A stretch of DNA of 7,360 nucleotides. Origin: Bacteroidota bacterium (GTDB taxonomy: Bacteria > Bacteroidota > Bacteroidia > Flavobacteriales_F > PHOS-HE28). Shown here one piece after another: positions 1 to 6,333 of this stretch. Numbering within the stretch: the first letter of the stretch is position 1; the number at the start of each line of letters is the position of its first letter. Under the pieces are notes generated by a model. It did not search any database, was not told the origin of the DNA, and was given only the letters and a program-made list of their open reading frames with translations. Both the position numbers and the translations under genes were made by a program. The stretch is from contig CAUJFM010000392.1 in assembly GCA_963169595.1 (NCBI GenBank), positions 1-7,360 of the forward strand, written 5' to 3'.

Positions 1-440
1 GAGGAGGGTGCGGTGGTCAGCTCGGTGATGGTGCCCCCGGTGCGCAGCCGGAAGCGCAGCGCGCTGGCCTGTACAAAGCTCACGGACCAGGTGAGCTCGC
101 CACTCGCTGCGGACTTGGCCATCAGCGTGCGCTCCATGCCGGTCACGAAGTCGGGCTTCACCCAGCATGACAGGGTGATCGCTGTGCCGCCGTTCAGCAG
201 GTCGCAGGGGCCGAGCCCGATCCGGTCATCCACCCCGTCGAACCGCGCCGCGCCTTGGTGATGCCCCCCGTCCGGGTCCCAGACCACGCCGTTCTGCAGC
301 ACGCCGGGCGAGGTGCCGGCCACGGGTGCGGCGTTGAGGCCCGTGCTTTCATCCAAGGCCCAGTGGTACACCGGTCCGGATTGGGCGTGCATCAGTTGAC
401 CGATCGGCAGGAAGGCGAGGGGGAGCAGGTGGCGCAGCAT
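1..440 (-). CDS. Secreted LamG/concanavalin-like domain protein, N-terminal part (cut by window edge)
   Basis: The reading frame opens at an ATG (438-440 on the complement) and stays open to the left edge for about 146 codons, so the C-terminus is missing. Residues 1-20 look like a Sec signal peptide: MLRH, a hydrophobic stretch, then MHA before Q20, an AxA-like signal peptidase I site. The mature part begins VYHWALDES and contains ARFDGVDDRIGLG (about 65-77) and ITLSCWVKP. These are typical of LamG/pentraxin-like jelly-roll domains: an FDG-DD strand followed by an 'S-W-VKP' strand. In Bacteroidota such domains usually sit in large extracellular proteins, often with a C-terminal sorting domain, but that region is outside the window. 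The domain type is well supported. The ligand and the role are unknown, and the neighbouring genes do not suggest one. Confidence 0.82.
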   Translation of the reverse strand, partial: MLRHLLPLAFLPIGQLMHAQSGPVYHWALDESTGLNAAPVAGTSPGVLQNGVVWDPDGGHHQGAARFDGVDDRIGLGPCDLLNGGTAITLSCWVKPDFVTGMERTLMAKSAASGELTWSVSFVQASALRFRLRTGGTITELTTAPS

Positions 441-463
441 GGCAGGTCGCTTGTGCTCCTGCC
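441..463 (-). promoter_or_regulatory. Inverted repeat directly abutting a start codon
   Basis: The arms GGCAGG (441-446) and CCTGCC (458-463) are perfect 6-base complements with an 11-base loop. They end immediately before the ATG of the LamG protein gene. In mRNA this hairpin would cover the whole ribosome landing zone, so it could tune translation. In DNA it could be an operator. A 6-bp GC-rich pair can also arise by chance in DNA this rich in GC. Only the repeat itself is certain. Confidence 0.3.
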
Positions 464-508
464 TACGTGGGACACTTGGTCGGGTGTTGCCCGCCATCGT
501 CCAGCGCG

Positions 509-529
509 GGGCGTTGGGCCATCAACCCC
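509..529 (-). other. Stem-loop between the GCS2-like gene and the LamG gene
   Basis: On the minus strand, GGGGTTG (complement of 523-529) can pair with CAACGCCC (complement of 509-516) across a 6-base loop. This gives 7 base pairs with one bulged G. It lies 28 bases past the GCS2-like stop codon and about 70 bases before the next start. It could end the upstream transcript, but no T-run follows it, so it is not a standard intrinsic terminator. Confidence 0.25.
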
Positions 530-556
530 GGGTAAGGATCGTCAGGTGTGTCCGGG

Positions 557-1783
557 TCAGGCGAACATCCGGTCCTCGCGCAGGCACTCGCCCAGCTGCC
601 GGTAGGTGGTGCGCAGCTGGTCCAGCGAAGGGGTACGTCCGGTATGCTTCAGGATCCGCGAGGCCAGGCAGCCATGCTCCAGGATGTGCGCGATGCGGGT
701 GCGGGCATCGGCCCCCAGCTCACCGTAAAGCTCCACGAACAGGTGCTGCCACAGCTTCTGCACGGTGAGGTGCTCCTGCTTCATCAGACCGAACATCAGC
801 AGGTAGTCGCGGTTGGTGATCAGCGTCTGCCCGGCGTCCTTCATGGTCTGCAGCAGCAGCGGCAGCAGGTCGCTCTCGGACCAGGCCCGTTGCAGGTAGG
901 TGCTCACCCAGCGTCCACTGGTGAGGGCCTTCAGCACTGCGTTGATGAACTCGGCGATGGCCAGGTCGGCGGAAGTGCATTCCTGCACATCGGCGATGCG
1001 CAGGGTGAGCAGGCCCCGGTCGAAGAAGGCCACGGCGGCGCGGTCGTTCGCCTGCTCGGGGTCGATGCCGGGGATGGCATCCAGCCCGCCCAGCGCCTGC
1101 GCGATGGGGGCCAGGATCTCGCGGTCGTGGTCCTCCTGGGTGAAGACGGCCTCGGGCACCACCGATCCCACGAACTCCACATGCGGGTCGTAGGTGTGCA
1201 GGGAGGCCTCCAGGCGCGCATCCAAGAAGCCGGCGGACCGGCCTTCGAGGAAGGGCGAGGAGGCGCACAGCCCGGGCAGGATGGGCAGCAGCAGGCGTGT
1301 GGCGGCGTGCAGCTTGCCGAACTCGGTGTCGCCGGCGAAGGTGAACGATTGCTCGGCGCGCTGGTCGTTGCACCAGCCGTGGCGCTCCAGTTCGAAGGCG
1401 CGGCGGTAATGGGCCAGGGCCGGCGCTTCGGGCCGCTCTGGCACCACCGCCTCGCCAGCGGGCACCATGAAGGGGTGCGCCCCGGTGGGCAGCAGCATGG
1501 CGTTGTAGCGGGCCAGCACGGCATCCAGCCCCTTCACCTGCGCGGTGAAGCGGTCCTTCAGGGACGACCACTTGCGGGCGGGCCGGTTGCTCCGCAGCAG
1601 CACCTGGTGGTCGGCCATGCCGGGCCGCCATTCCATCACCCCGATGCGCTGCCAGGGGCCGCTGCCCTTGAACAGCTCGCTGATCAACGGCCGTACGCGC
1701 AGGTCATCGCGGTCCACCACGGAATAGGTCACCGTGAGGTGGTGCGCCTCAAGCAGGTGGTAGGGACGTTTGCGCGCGTTCAT
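557..1783 (-). CDS. GCS2-family carboxylate-amine ligase homologue, probably catalytically inactive
   Basis: The product has 408 residues. The fold assignment rests on family landmarks in the correct order: YHLLEAHHLTVTY and VVDRDDLRVRPLISELF (8-38), LLPTGAHPFM (97-106), HGWCNDQ (135-141), LHAATRLLLPILPGLCASSP (158-177), LEGR (179-182), VVPEAVF (208-214), NDRAAVAFFDRG (246-257), DVQEC (265-269), ADLAIAEF, and a helical C-terminus. This matches the glutamate-cysteine ligase family 2 group, whose active members make ATP-dependent gamma-glutamyl amide bonds. The residues expected to bind metal, ATP and glutamate are replaced. The usual E-x-E-Y is T17-V-T19-Y. The Glu of VELK-TN is L62. The H-x-N pair after HGW is E144/S146. 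The Glu of IEIR is T260. The frame is intact and the fold residues are kept, so a retained non-catalytic protein is more likely than a decaying gene. The ATG at 1783 was chosen over an in-frame TTG at 1828, because the extra 15 residues resemble no family N-terminus and the TTG overlaps a promoter-like site. Confidence 0.85.
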   Translation of the reverse strand: MNARKRPYHLLEAHHLTVTYSVVDRDDLRVRPLISELFKGSGPWQRIGVMEWRPGMADHQVLLRSNRPARKWSSLKDRFTAQVKGLDAVLARYNAMLLPTGAHPFMVPAGEAVVPERPEAPALAHYRRAFELERHGWCNDQRAEQSFTFAGDTEFGKLHAATRLLLPILPGLCASSPFLEGRSAGFLDARLEASLHTYDPHVEFVGSVVPEAVFTQEDHDREILAPIAQALGGLDAIPGIDPEQANDRAAVAFFDRGLLTLRIADVQECTSADLAIAEFINAVLKALTSGRWVSTYLQRAWSESDLLPLLLQTMKDAGQTLITNRDYLLMFGLMKQEHLTVQKLWQHLFVELYGELGADARTRIAHILEHGCLASRILKHTGRTPSLDQLRTTYRQLGECLREDRMFA

Positions 1784-1825
1784 GGTCGAAGGACCGGCCG
1801 CTGCATCAGCGACCGACGGATGCCA

Positions 1826-1833
1826 CAAAGATG
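1826..1833 (-). promoter_or_regulatory. Candidate -7 element for the GCS2-like gene
   Basis: The complement reads CATCTTTG, matching five of the six fixed positions of the Bacteroidota -7 consensus TAnnTTTG. A transcript starting just downstream would have a leader of about 35-40 bases before the ATG at 1783. I see no convincing -33 TTTG. The site lies in the 113-base gap after the DUF4340-like gene, which fits independent transcription of the GCS2-like gene. Confidence 0.4.
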
Positions 1834-1870
1834 GCGCGATCGCGGAACGGGTCGGCCCAGGTGGCGGCGC

Positions 1871-1884
1871 GCCCGTCCACGGGC
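1871..1884 (-). terminator. Short GC hairpin after the DUF4340-like gene (weak terminator candidate)
   Basis: GCCCG and CGGGC flank a 4-base loop (TCCA on the plus strand) 12 bases past the TAG stop at 1897-1899. The stem is compact but no T-run follows it on the minus strand. It separates the DUF4340-like gene from the candidate promoter of the next gene, which is where a terminator would be expected. Chance pairing is possible at this GC content. Confidence 0.25.
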
Positions 1885-1896
1885 CGTTGTGAAGCC

Positions 1897-2436
1897 CTAC
1901 TCGGATGCGGGCTTGCGCAGGGTGGCGGTCAGCAGGCCTTCAACGGAATAGACCTCCCGTTCGCCCGGCACGTTCACGTAGGTCCAGCTGCCCACCTTGC
2001 CCGGGGCAAAGGTGGTGGAGCCCAGGTTCAGCGCATGCTCGGTGCCATCCACGTGGGTGAAGGTGATGCTGCACAGCGTGCTGTCGGTGAGGTGGTAGCG
2101 CTCGCCCAGCAGGCGGATCATGCCCATGTCGCGTTTCACCTTCACCTCGCGGAACAGGTCCAGCAGTTCCGCGGCACGCGCGGCGGCAGGGGCAAGGGTA
2201 TCCGCACCGCCGGTCCAGTGCCACGCCCGACCGGTGCGCTGCAGTGCCAGGTCGTTGCGGGGATCGGCGCGGTCCTCGAAGCGGATGGTGATGATGGCGC
2301 TGGTGTCCAGCTGCATGGCCCAGGTCCTTGGCTCCTTCACCGGTGCCTGGAACCCGAAGTACTTGCCGATGGCGAACAGGGCGACCAGCACCGCCGCAGC
2401 GATCAGCAGGGAACGGGTGGAGGCGCTCAGTTTCAT
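1897..2436 (-). CDS. Membrane-anchored DUF4340-like protein
   Basis: The product has 179 residues. A basic N-terminus (MKLSASTRS) precedes one hydrophobic segment (about 10-29), so the rest probably lies outside the cytoplasm on a single anchor. The soluble part follows the plan of DUF4340 proteins: a first strand ending in ITIRFE; a basic and tryptophan-containing turn, RTGRAWHWTGG; a helix AAARAAELLDLFREVKV; ITFTHVDGTEHALNLGST, the 'd..g....l.lG' signature; then WTYVNVPGEREVYSVEGLL, corresponding to 'yv..pg...Vy.v...l'. DUF4340 proteins are often found beside ABC-type gliding or auxiliary transport genes, but none is visible here. It starts 25 bases after the lipoprotein gene and may be co-transcribed with it. 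The family call comes from recalled pattern, not from a search. Confidence 0.7.
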   Translation of the reverse strand: MKLSASTRSLLIAAAVLVALFAIGKYFGFQAPVKEPRTWAMQLDTSAIITIRFEDRADPRNDLALQRTGRAWHWTGGADTLAPAAARAAELLDLFREVKVKRDMGMIRLLGERYHLTDSTLCSITFTHVDGTEHALNLGSTTFAPGKVGSWTYVNVPGEREVYSVEGLLTATLRKPASE

Positions 2437-2441
2437 GGCCG

Positions 2442-2449
2442 CGAAAGTA
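2442..2449 (-). promoter_or_regulatory. Candidate -7 element right in front of the DUF4340-like gene
   Basis: The complement reads TACTTTCG, with five of the six fixed positions of TAnnTTTG. Its last base is only five bases from the ATG at 2436. If it is used, the transcript would begin almost at the start codon, giving a leaderless or very short-leader mRNA. No clear -33 element is visible; that position would fall inside the 3' end of the upstream gene. Confidence 0.35.
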
Positions 2450-2461
2450 GGCGGCCCGATC

Positions 2462-4798
2462 TCAGCGGAATCGCTTCACGTAGTCCTGATAGCTCACGCA
2501 CTCCTCGATGGCCCGATAGGCCTCACGGCTCTTGCGGTCGGTGAGCTCATCAGCCCAAGGGTTCTCCCATTCGTCCAGTCCACCTTCGCCGGCATAATCG
2601 AGCCAGTTGCGTTCGCATTCGCCGGCCATGCGCACGGCCATGGCCTTCAGCACGGGGTCCTTTGCATGTTGGATCGCCAGGATGTAGTGCTCCTTGGCGC
2701 GCTGGGTACCGAAGTAGTCGTCATCGCCCGGACCGCTGTCCTCGCGGTCGCGCCACTGGTCCATCTCCCACATGCTCCACGCGATGCGCGACAGGCCCCA
2801 GTACTTGCCATGCCAGCTCATGCTGTAGTAGGCGTTGCCCAGCAGGTAGTGGTTCAAGGCGCGCTTCTTCGGGTTGCGGGCGGCCTCGTTCTTCAAGGCG
2901 ATCATGCGTTCCACGATGGTGAGGCGGGTGTACCGCGCGCTGTCGCTGTGGCTGTAGTTGTGCGGGTCCTCGATGTTCACCACGAAGGGGTCGTCGTCCG
3001 TGAACAGGGTGTACGGGTAGTTGCTCCAGAACGCATCGGGCACCTGCCGGTAAGCGGCGGCGGCTTCCTCCAGCCGGTCCTCGCGCAGGTACCACATGGC
3101 CTTGTAGTCCAGCAGCTTCTCGCGGGTCAGTTCGGTCCCTTGGAAGTGGTCCTCGGTGGGTTGCCAGTCGGCCGGGCGTTCGTCGGTGGCGGTGAGGTAG
3201 CGCTCGAAGGGCGTTTTGTCCGGCTTGTCCAGCAGGGCGATCATGCGGTCGTAGTCCGCCGGGGTGGCCCGCTCAAAGGCGACGTGCCGGGCGTTCTTGC
3301 CCTGCCAGGTGACCATGTTGCCGAAGTGCCGCTCACTGCGGGCCAGCAGGAACACGCCTTCGGGCACCTCGCCGCGCTCCATGAGCTTCTTGCCCAAGTA
3401 GAGGTGCACTTGGCCCAGCAGCTTGCTCCGATAGGGGAAGAGCACCGGTTCGGTGTTCACCAGTTCCACCAAGGCCAGGATATCATGCCGGGTGCGGTCG
3501 GTGAGCGTCGTCATGCTCATCACGTCACACAGGATCAGGTCGAGGCGGGCCTGCACCTTGATCAAGGGGTCGGCAGCGGGGTGGTCCACCAGTCGCTCCA
3601 AGAGGTTGGTGCACGACGGGATCCTTCCGGCCACGAGGCTCAGGTGCCCATCCAGCAGGTTCAGCAGCGGGCGCTGTTCCGGCGCGGCTTGCGGCGCTAT
3701 GCGGCGGATGAATTCCTGGATGTTGCGCAAGTAGTCCAGGTCGGCGCGCAGCACCTCCTCGCGCGTCACACCTTCCTCCGGCTCGTTCCACTGCCGGATG
3801 GCCGCATCGTATTCCGTCACCGCCGGCGTGAGCAGCCAATCCTCCAGCTTGTTCACCTCGCGGGTGAGGAGCAGGGGCAGGTGGCGATTGCCGGGGTCCC
3901 ACGCGGCGATCCGTTCCAGGTCCTCCAGCGCACGGCCGGGATGCTGCAGGTCGCGCATCACCAGCAGCGTGGCGCGGTGCCGGTCGTCCTTCGCCAGCGG
4001 CAGGTAGTTCTCCACCTCCCTGCTCACGAACAGTTGCACCATGCGGAACTGCTTGTCCGGTGCGCGGTCGAAGAGCTCGGCGAAGGCCAGGTCGCGCTCG
4101 GGGTTGTCCAGCATGCCGGCCAGGTAGAAGGCGGCCGAGGCTTCCATCCACGAGCGGCCGCGCAGGGGCACGAGGTACTTCTCATAGTACGGTTGCGGGT
4201 CCATATCGGGACGCTCGGGGTCGTGGCCATGATGCGCCAACCGCACCAGCTGGAAGGCCAGCCGGGCGCGCAGTTGCGGCTGCTTCGCCGACCTCAACAA
4301 CGCCTCGCCCTCTCTCCACGCCTTGCGGATGCCGTCGCCATCGTGCGCAATGAAGCCCCAGGGATCCTCGCTGTTCACCAACTGCTCGCAGCGCTTGGCG
4401 TACCGGATGTACGCGGGCCAGCCGTTCTTCAGCTTGGTCAGCGCCTGCAGGAAGGCGTTCGTGCGGAAGAGTTGCTCTTCGTGTTTGAAGAAGTCCACCG
4501 GATCGGTGCCGTACAGGATGCTGGCGATGTCATCCGCCGGCACCGCGTTGCCCACCAGCGCCTGCCATTCCGCGATGTTCGCATCGTAGGGCAGGGCCGT
4601 GATGGCGTCGTAATCGGTGGCGTACAGTTCTTCCGTGGTGAAGTAGAAGGCATGCAGGGGCCGGGAGGCGGCCAGTTCGGGTTGCAGCAGCCAGAAGCGG
4701 AAGTCTTCGCTGGTGGTGTAGTCGGGGCCGCAGCTGTTGAGCGTCGCCGGTCGCGCGACCAGCACCAAGGCCACCAGGTAGGGAAGGAGGCGCTTCAT
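2462..4798 (-). CDS. Large predicted lipoprotein with helical repeats, unknown function
   Basis: The product has 778 residues. The N-terminus is a lipoprotein-type signal: MKRLL, a hydrophobic core, then LNSC with Cys23 followed by GPDY. The Asn at -2 is unusual for a lipobox. The mature protein is largely predicted alpha-helix, rich in Trp, Tyr, Arg and Glu, with helix pairs that suggest TPR-like packing. One example is HYLLGNAYYSMSWHGKYWGL (about 649-668) and another is the region from FGTQRAKEHY (about 696) to GECERNW (about 732). The latter resembles the C-terminal block of long uncharacterised Bacteroidota proteins that keep a 'GN-YY-M' segment and 'A..HY..A.....-P-LKA-A..-MA..CE-N'. I know no function for them. 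The start at 4798 is supported by the signal peptide and by its ATGA overlap with the upstream stop codon, which implies translational coupling. An upstream in-frame extension to 4852 adds no signal-like sequence and was rejected. Confidence 0.85.
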   Translation of the reverse strand: MKRLLPYLVALVLVARPATLNSCGPDYTTSEDFRFWLLQPELAASRPLHAFYFTTEELYATDYDAITALPYDANIAEWQALVGNAVPADDIASILYGTDPVDFFKHEEQLFRTNAFLQALTKLKNGWPAYIRYAKRCEQLVNSEDPWGFIAHDGDGIRKAWREGEALLRSAKQPQLRARLAFQLVRLAHHGHDPERPDMDPQPYYEKYLVPLRGRSWMEASAAFYLAGMLDNPERDLAFAELFDRAPDKQFRMVQLFVSREVENYLPLAKDDRHRATLLVMRDLQHPGRALEDLERIAAWDPGNRHLPLLLTREVNKLEDWLLTPAVTEYDAAIRQWNEPEEGVTREEVLRADLDYLRNIQEFIRRIAPQAAPEQRPLLNLLDGHLSLVAGRIPSCTNLLERLVDHPAADPLIKVQARLDLILCDVMSMTTLTDRTRHDILALVELVNTEPVLFPYRSKLLGQVHLYLGKKLMERGEVPEGVFLLARSERHFGNMVTWQGKNARHVAFERATPADYDRMIALLDKPDKTPFERYLTATDERPADWQPTEDHFQGTELTREKLLDYKAMWYLREDRLEEAAAAYRQVPDAFWSNYPYTLFTDDDPFVVNIEDPHNYSHSDSARYTRLTIVERMIALKNEAARNPKKRALNHYLLGNAYYSMSWHGKYWGLSRIAWSMWEMDQWRDREDSGPGDDDYFGTQRAKEHYILAIQHAKDPVLKAMAVRMAGECERNWLDYAGEGGLDEWENPWADELTDRKSREAYRAIEECVSYQDYVKRFR

Positions 4799-5994
4799 GG
4801 ACGCTTGTATTGGGGATCGATCACCGGCACGGTGGTGTCCACAGGAACCCACATCGCTGTGTCCACTGCGACCGCTGCTGCACTGTCCAGCACGGGCTCT
4901 GCCATGTCCTCTTCAAAGGGGAAGGCCGCTGGCCGGCTTGGCCCAAAGCGATCGAAACCGGACTTCACCTGTTCATTGCTCATCCGCTGGAAGGTGCCGG
5001 TGCCCAGCTCGAAGTAGGCCACGGCCAGGGTGTCGCTGTTCACGGCCGTGCGCGCCAGCTCCGCCACCTGGGCGATCACCTCGGGCGTCATGCGTTCCAC
5101 GCGCACCACGTCGCCGAGGTGCAGTTGGGGCATGTGTTCGTTGTTCTCCTGGGTCACTTGCAGGGTGCCGTTGGTCTCGCCGGTCAGCAGGCCCAGGGAA
5201 AGCGCATCCTGCACTTGTTGGTCCTGCAGCACGCCCACGAAGGCCCCGTTGCGGAACTGCACGCCCCACGAGAAGGCGGGCAGGCCGATGTCCAGCGGCA
5301 GGGGATAGGGCTTGCCGTGGGCGAAGTAGGGCTCGGCCGTGGCGCGGTCGAAGATGGAGTTCACATCGCCCGGGTCGGTGATGGTGCCCACGTTGTAGGG
5401 CATCAGCATGCCGCGGTCCGCAGGTGGCACGCCGGTCTTCGCAGGCTGCGCGTACTGGTGCAGGCGCACCGTGACCGTGAGCGGCACGTCGAGGCTGTCG
5501 TTCATGATCCGTGTCAGGCGGAAGAAGCGGTCCTTCGTCCTCGCGCTCCAGTCGCAGTCCAGCAGCACGCCGTGCACCTTCTCCGGAAGCTCCATGCGCA
5601 GCTTGCGCAGCAGGTTGCGGGCCAGCAGGTCGGTGCCCGCATCATCCAGCTTCAGAAGGGTGTTGTTCGTGATGTAGATGCAGGGCACCAGCTCCACCTG
5701 GTCGGTCCAGTGGCCGTTGCGCTCACTGTAGTTGCGCCATTGGTAGGGGATGCGCACCACCGATACCGGATGCGCGCCGTTGGCCGGGTTCCAGTCGATG
5801 TCCAGCAACTTGTGGTACACGCGCTGGATGCCGTTGCGCGTGATGGCCTGCTCCTCGCCGCCTTCCAGCCAGTAGTTGTTCTTCCAGCGGAAGGCCGAAG
5901 GGATGACCACCGGGTCCTTTTCCGGGGGGCGGAAGAAGCCCAGCGCGATCACCGGGAGAACGAGCAGGGGCGACCAGCGCAGCAGGCGGTGCAT
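4795..5994 (-). CDS. Exported protein with a predicted TIM-barrel-like fold, unknown function
   Basis: The product has 399 residues. The N-terminus (MHRLLRW, hydrophobic 8-21, then RPPEK) is a signal peptide or anchor without a clear cleavage site. The body shows strands that end in polar residues, as in glycosidase-type barrels: RVYHKLLDIDW (58-68), VELVPCIYITN (100-110), VHGVLLDCDWS (140-150), LTVTVRLHQY (172-181), GMLMPYNVG (195-203) and PLDIGLPAFSWG (233-244). The 'LLDCDW-A-TKDR-F' and 'RLHQ' blocks recall uncharacterised Bacteroidota proteins, and there is a looser likeness to DUF3142. No catalytic pair can be named. The last 40 residues are acidic and Val/Ala/Pro-rich, probably disordered. 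The start at 5994 was preferred to 6069 because it gives a compact signal; the longer form adds 25 Tyr- and Pro-rich residues. The stop overlaps the lipoprotein start, so the two are made together. Confidence 0.83.
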   Translation of the reverse strand: MHRLLRWSPLLVLPVIALGFFRPPEKDPVVIPSAFRWKNNYWLEGGEEQAITRNGIQRVYHKLLDIDWNPANGAHPVSVVRIPYQWRNYSERNGHWTDQVELVPCIYITNNTLLKLDDAGTDLLARNLLRKLRMELPEKVHGVLLDCDWSARTKDRFFRLTRIMNDSLDVPLTVTVRLHQYAQPAKTGVPPADRGMLMPYNVGTITDPGDVNSIFDRATAEPYFAHGKPYPLPLDIGLPAFSWGVQFRNGAFVGVLQDQQVQDALSLGLLTGETNGTLQVTQENNEHMPQLHLGDVVRVERMTPEVIAQVAELARTAVNSDTLAVAYFELGTGTFQRMSNEQVKSGFDRFGPSRPAAFPFEEDMAEPVLDSAAAVAVDTAMWVPVDTTVPVIDPQYKRP

Positions 5995-6042
5995 GTTGGG
6001 GAGAGGAACGTGAGGAGGGAGCGGGTAGTACTTCGCGATGCA

Positions 6043-6050
6043 CAAAGAAA
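6043..6050 (-). promoter_or_regulatory. Candidate -7 element for the barrel-protein/lipoprotein operon
   Basis: The complement reads TTTCTTTG, five of the six fixed positions of TAnnTTTG, about 48 bases before the ATG at 5994. If used, the leader would be some 40-45 bases and would also exclude the alternative start at 6069. That would support the 5994 start. No clear -33 element was found. Confidence 0.35.
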
Positions 6051-6088
6051 GGGCGGTCGAGAAGAGCACGCACTTAGCGGCCCACCAT

Positions 6089-6117
6089 CCCCGCTCACCC
6101 CGGCATCCGCCGGGTGG
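6089..6117 (-). repeat. 29-base repeat, copy 1 (matches the end of the FMN reductase gene)
   Basis: These 29 bases match 6786-6814 in the same orientation with a single mismatch (6102 versus 6799). The other copy contains the last codons and TGA stop of the FMN reductase, so this copy is a detached piece of that 3' end. It lies in non-coding DNA. Here the sequence can form a clean hairpin (CCCGGC, ATCC, GCCGGG on the plus strand), which the coding copy forms less well. Weaker similarity continues to about 6150, including GGTCAGCTAGGGCA against GGCCAGCAGGGCA at 6837-6849. Alternatives are a dispersed palindromic repeat or an att-like site. Confidence 0.75.
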
Positions 6118-6170
6118 GGCTCCACGTGGTGCTGGTGGTCAGCTAGGGCAGGGGGGAAGGCTGCGGATGG

Positions 6171-6190
6171 CAGATCAGCGGCAGCGAGGG
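6171..6190. repeat. 20-base direct repeat, copy A
   Basis: CAGATCAGCGGCAGCGAGGG recurs at 6205-6224 with one change (C to T), a spacing of 34 bases. A shorter echo, CGGTAGCGGGGG, appears near 6312. The repeats lie in non-coding DNA about 180 bases upstream of the barrel-protein operon. They could be protein-binding sites or remnants of a local duplication. Confidence 0.6.
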
Positions 6191-6204
6191 AAGGCCAATG
6201 ATCA

Positions 6205-6224
6205 CAGATCAGCGGTAGCGAGGG
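6205..6224. repeat. 20-base direct repeat, copy B
   Basis: CAGATCAGCGGTAGCGAGGG is the second copy of the repeat at 6171-6190. Here the left edge also forms a small dyad, TGATC-ACA-GATCA (6199-6211), which the first copy has only in part (GATGGCAGATC, 6166-6176). Confidence 0.6.
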
Positions 6225-6240
6225 GCTCCGGTGTAGCGGT

Positions 6241-6255
6241 GCGATCACCGATCGC
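6241..6255. repeat. Perfect 6-bp inverted repeat sharing a core with the nearby dyads
   Basis: GCGATC-ACC-GATCGC is a perfect inverted repeat with a 3-base centre. Its core GATCACCGATC differs by one base from GATCACAGATC at 6200-6210, so the same dyad type occurs twice within 42 bases. No T-run follows on either strand, so it is not an obvious terminator. An operator-like role is possible. Confidence 0.4.
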
Positions 6256-6333
6256 TTGAGCTGCTTGGACTGTTATAACTTGTGCAAGACTGACCACTAG
6301 TTGCAAATTCGCGGTAGCGGGGGGGCGGAGTTT

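Noticed and set aside
548..1951. A 467-residue plus-strand open frame
   Set aside because: It mirrors the GCS2-like gene, whose minus-strand protein has family motifs in order. The plus-strand product has none.
4528..4537. CATCCGCCGG inside the lipoprotein gene as a third copy of the 29-base repeat
   Set aside because: Only ten bases match, they lie within conserved-frame coding sequence, and the flanks share nothing with the repeat.
2120..5017. A 965-residue plus-strand open frame
   Set aside because: It is antisense to two well-supported genes. Its protein is a Val/Gly/His/Gln-rich sequence typical of shadow frames in GC-rich DNA, with no recognisable domain.
5995..6069. N-terminal extension of the barrel-like protein to the ATG at 6069
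   Set aside because: The added 25 residues are Tyr- and Pro-rich and disrupt an otherwise normal signal peptide. The promoter-like site at 6043-6050 would also fall inside the coding region.
4810..6201. A 463-residue plus-strand open frame
   Set aside because: It is antisense to the exported barrel-like protein and has shadow-type composition.
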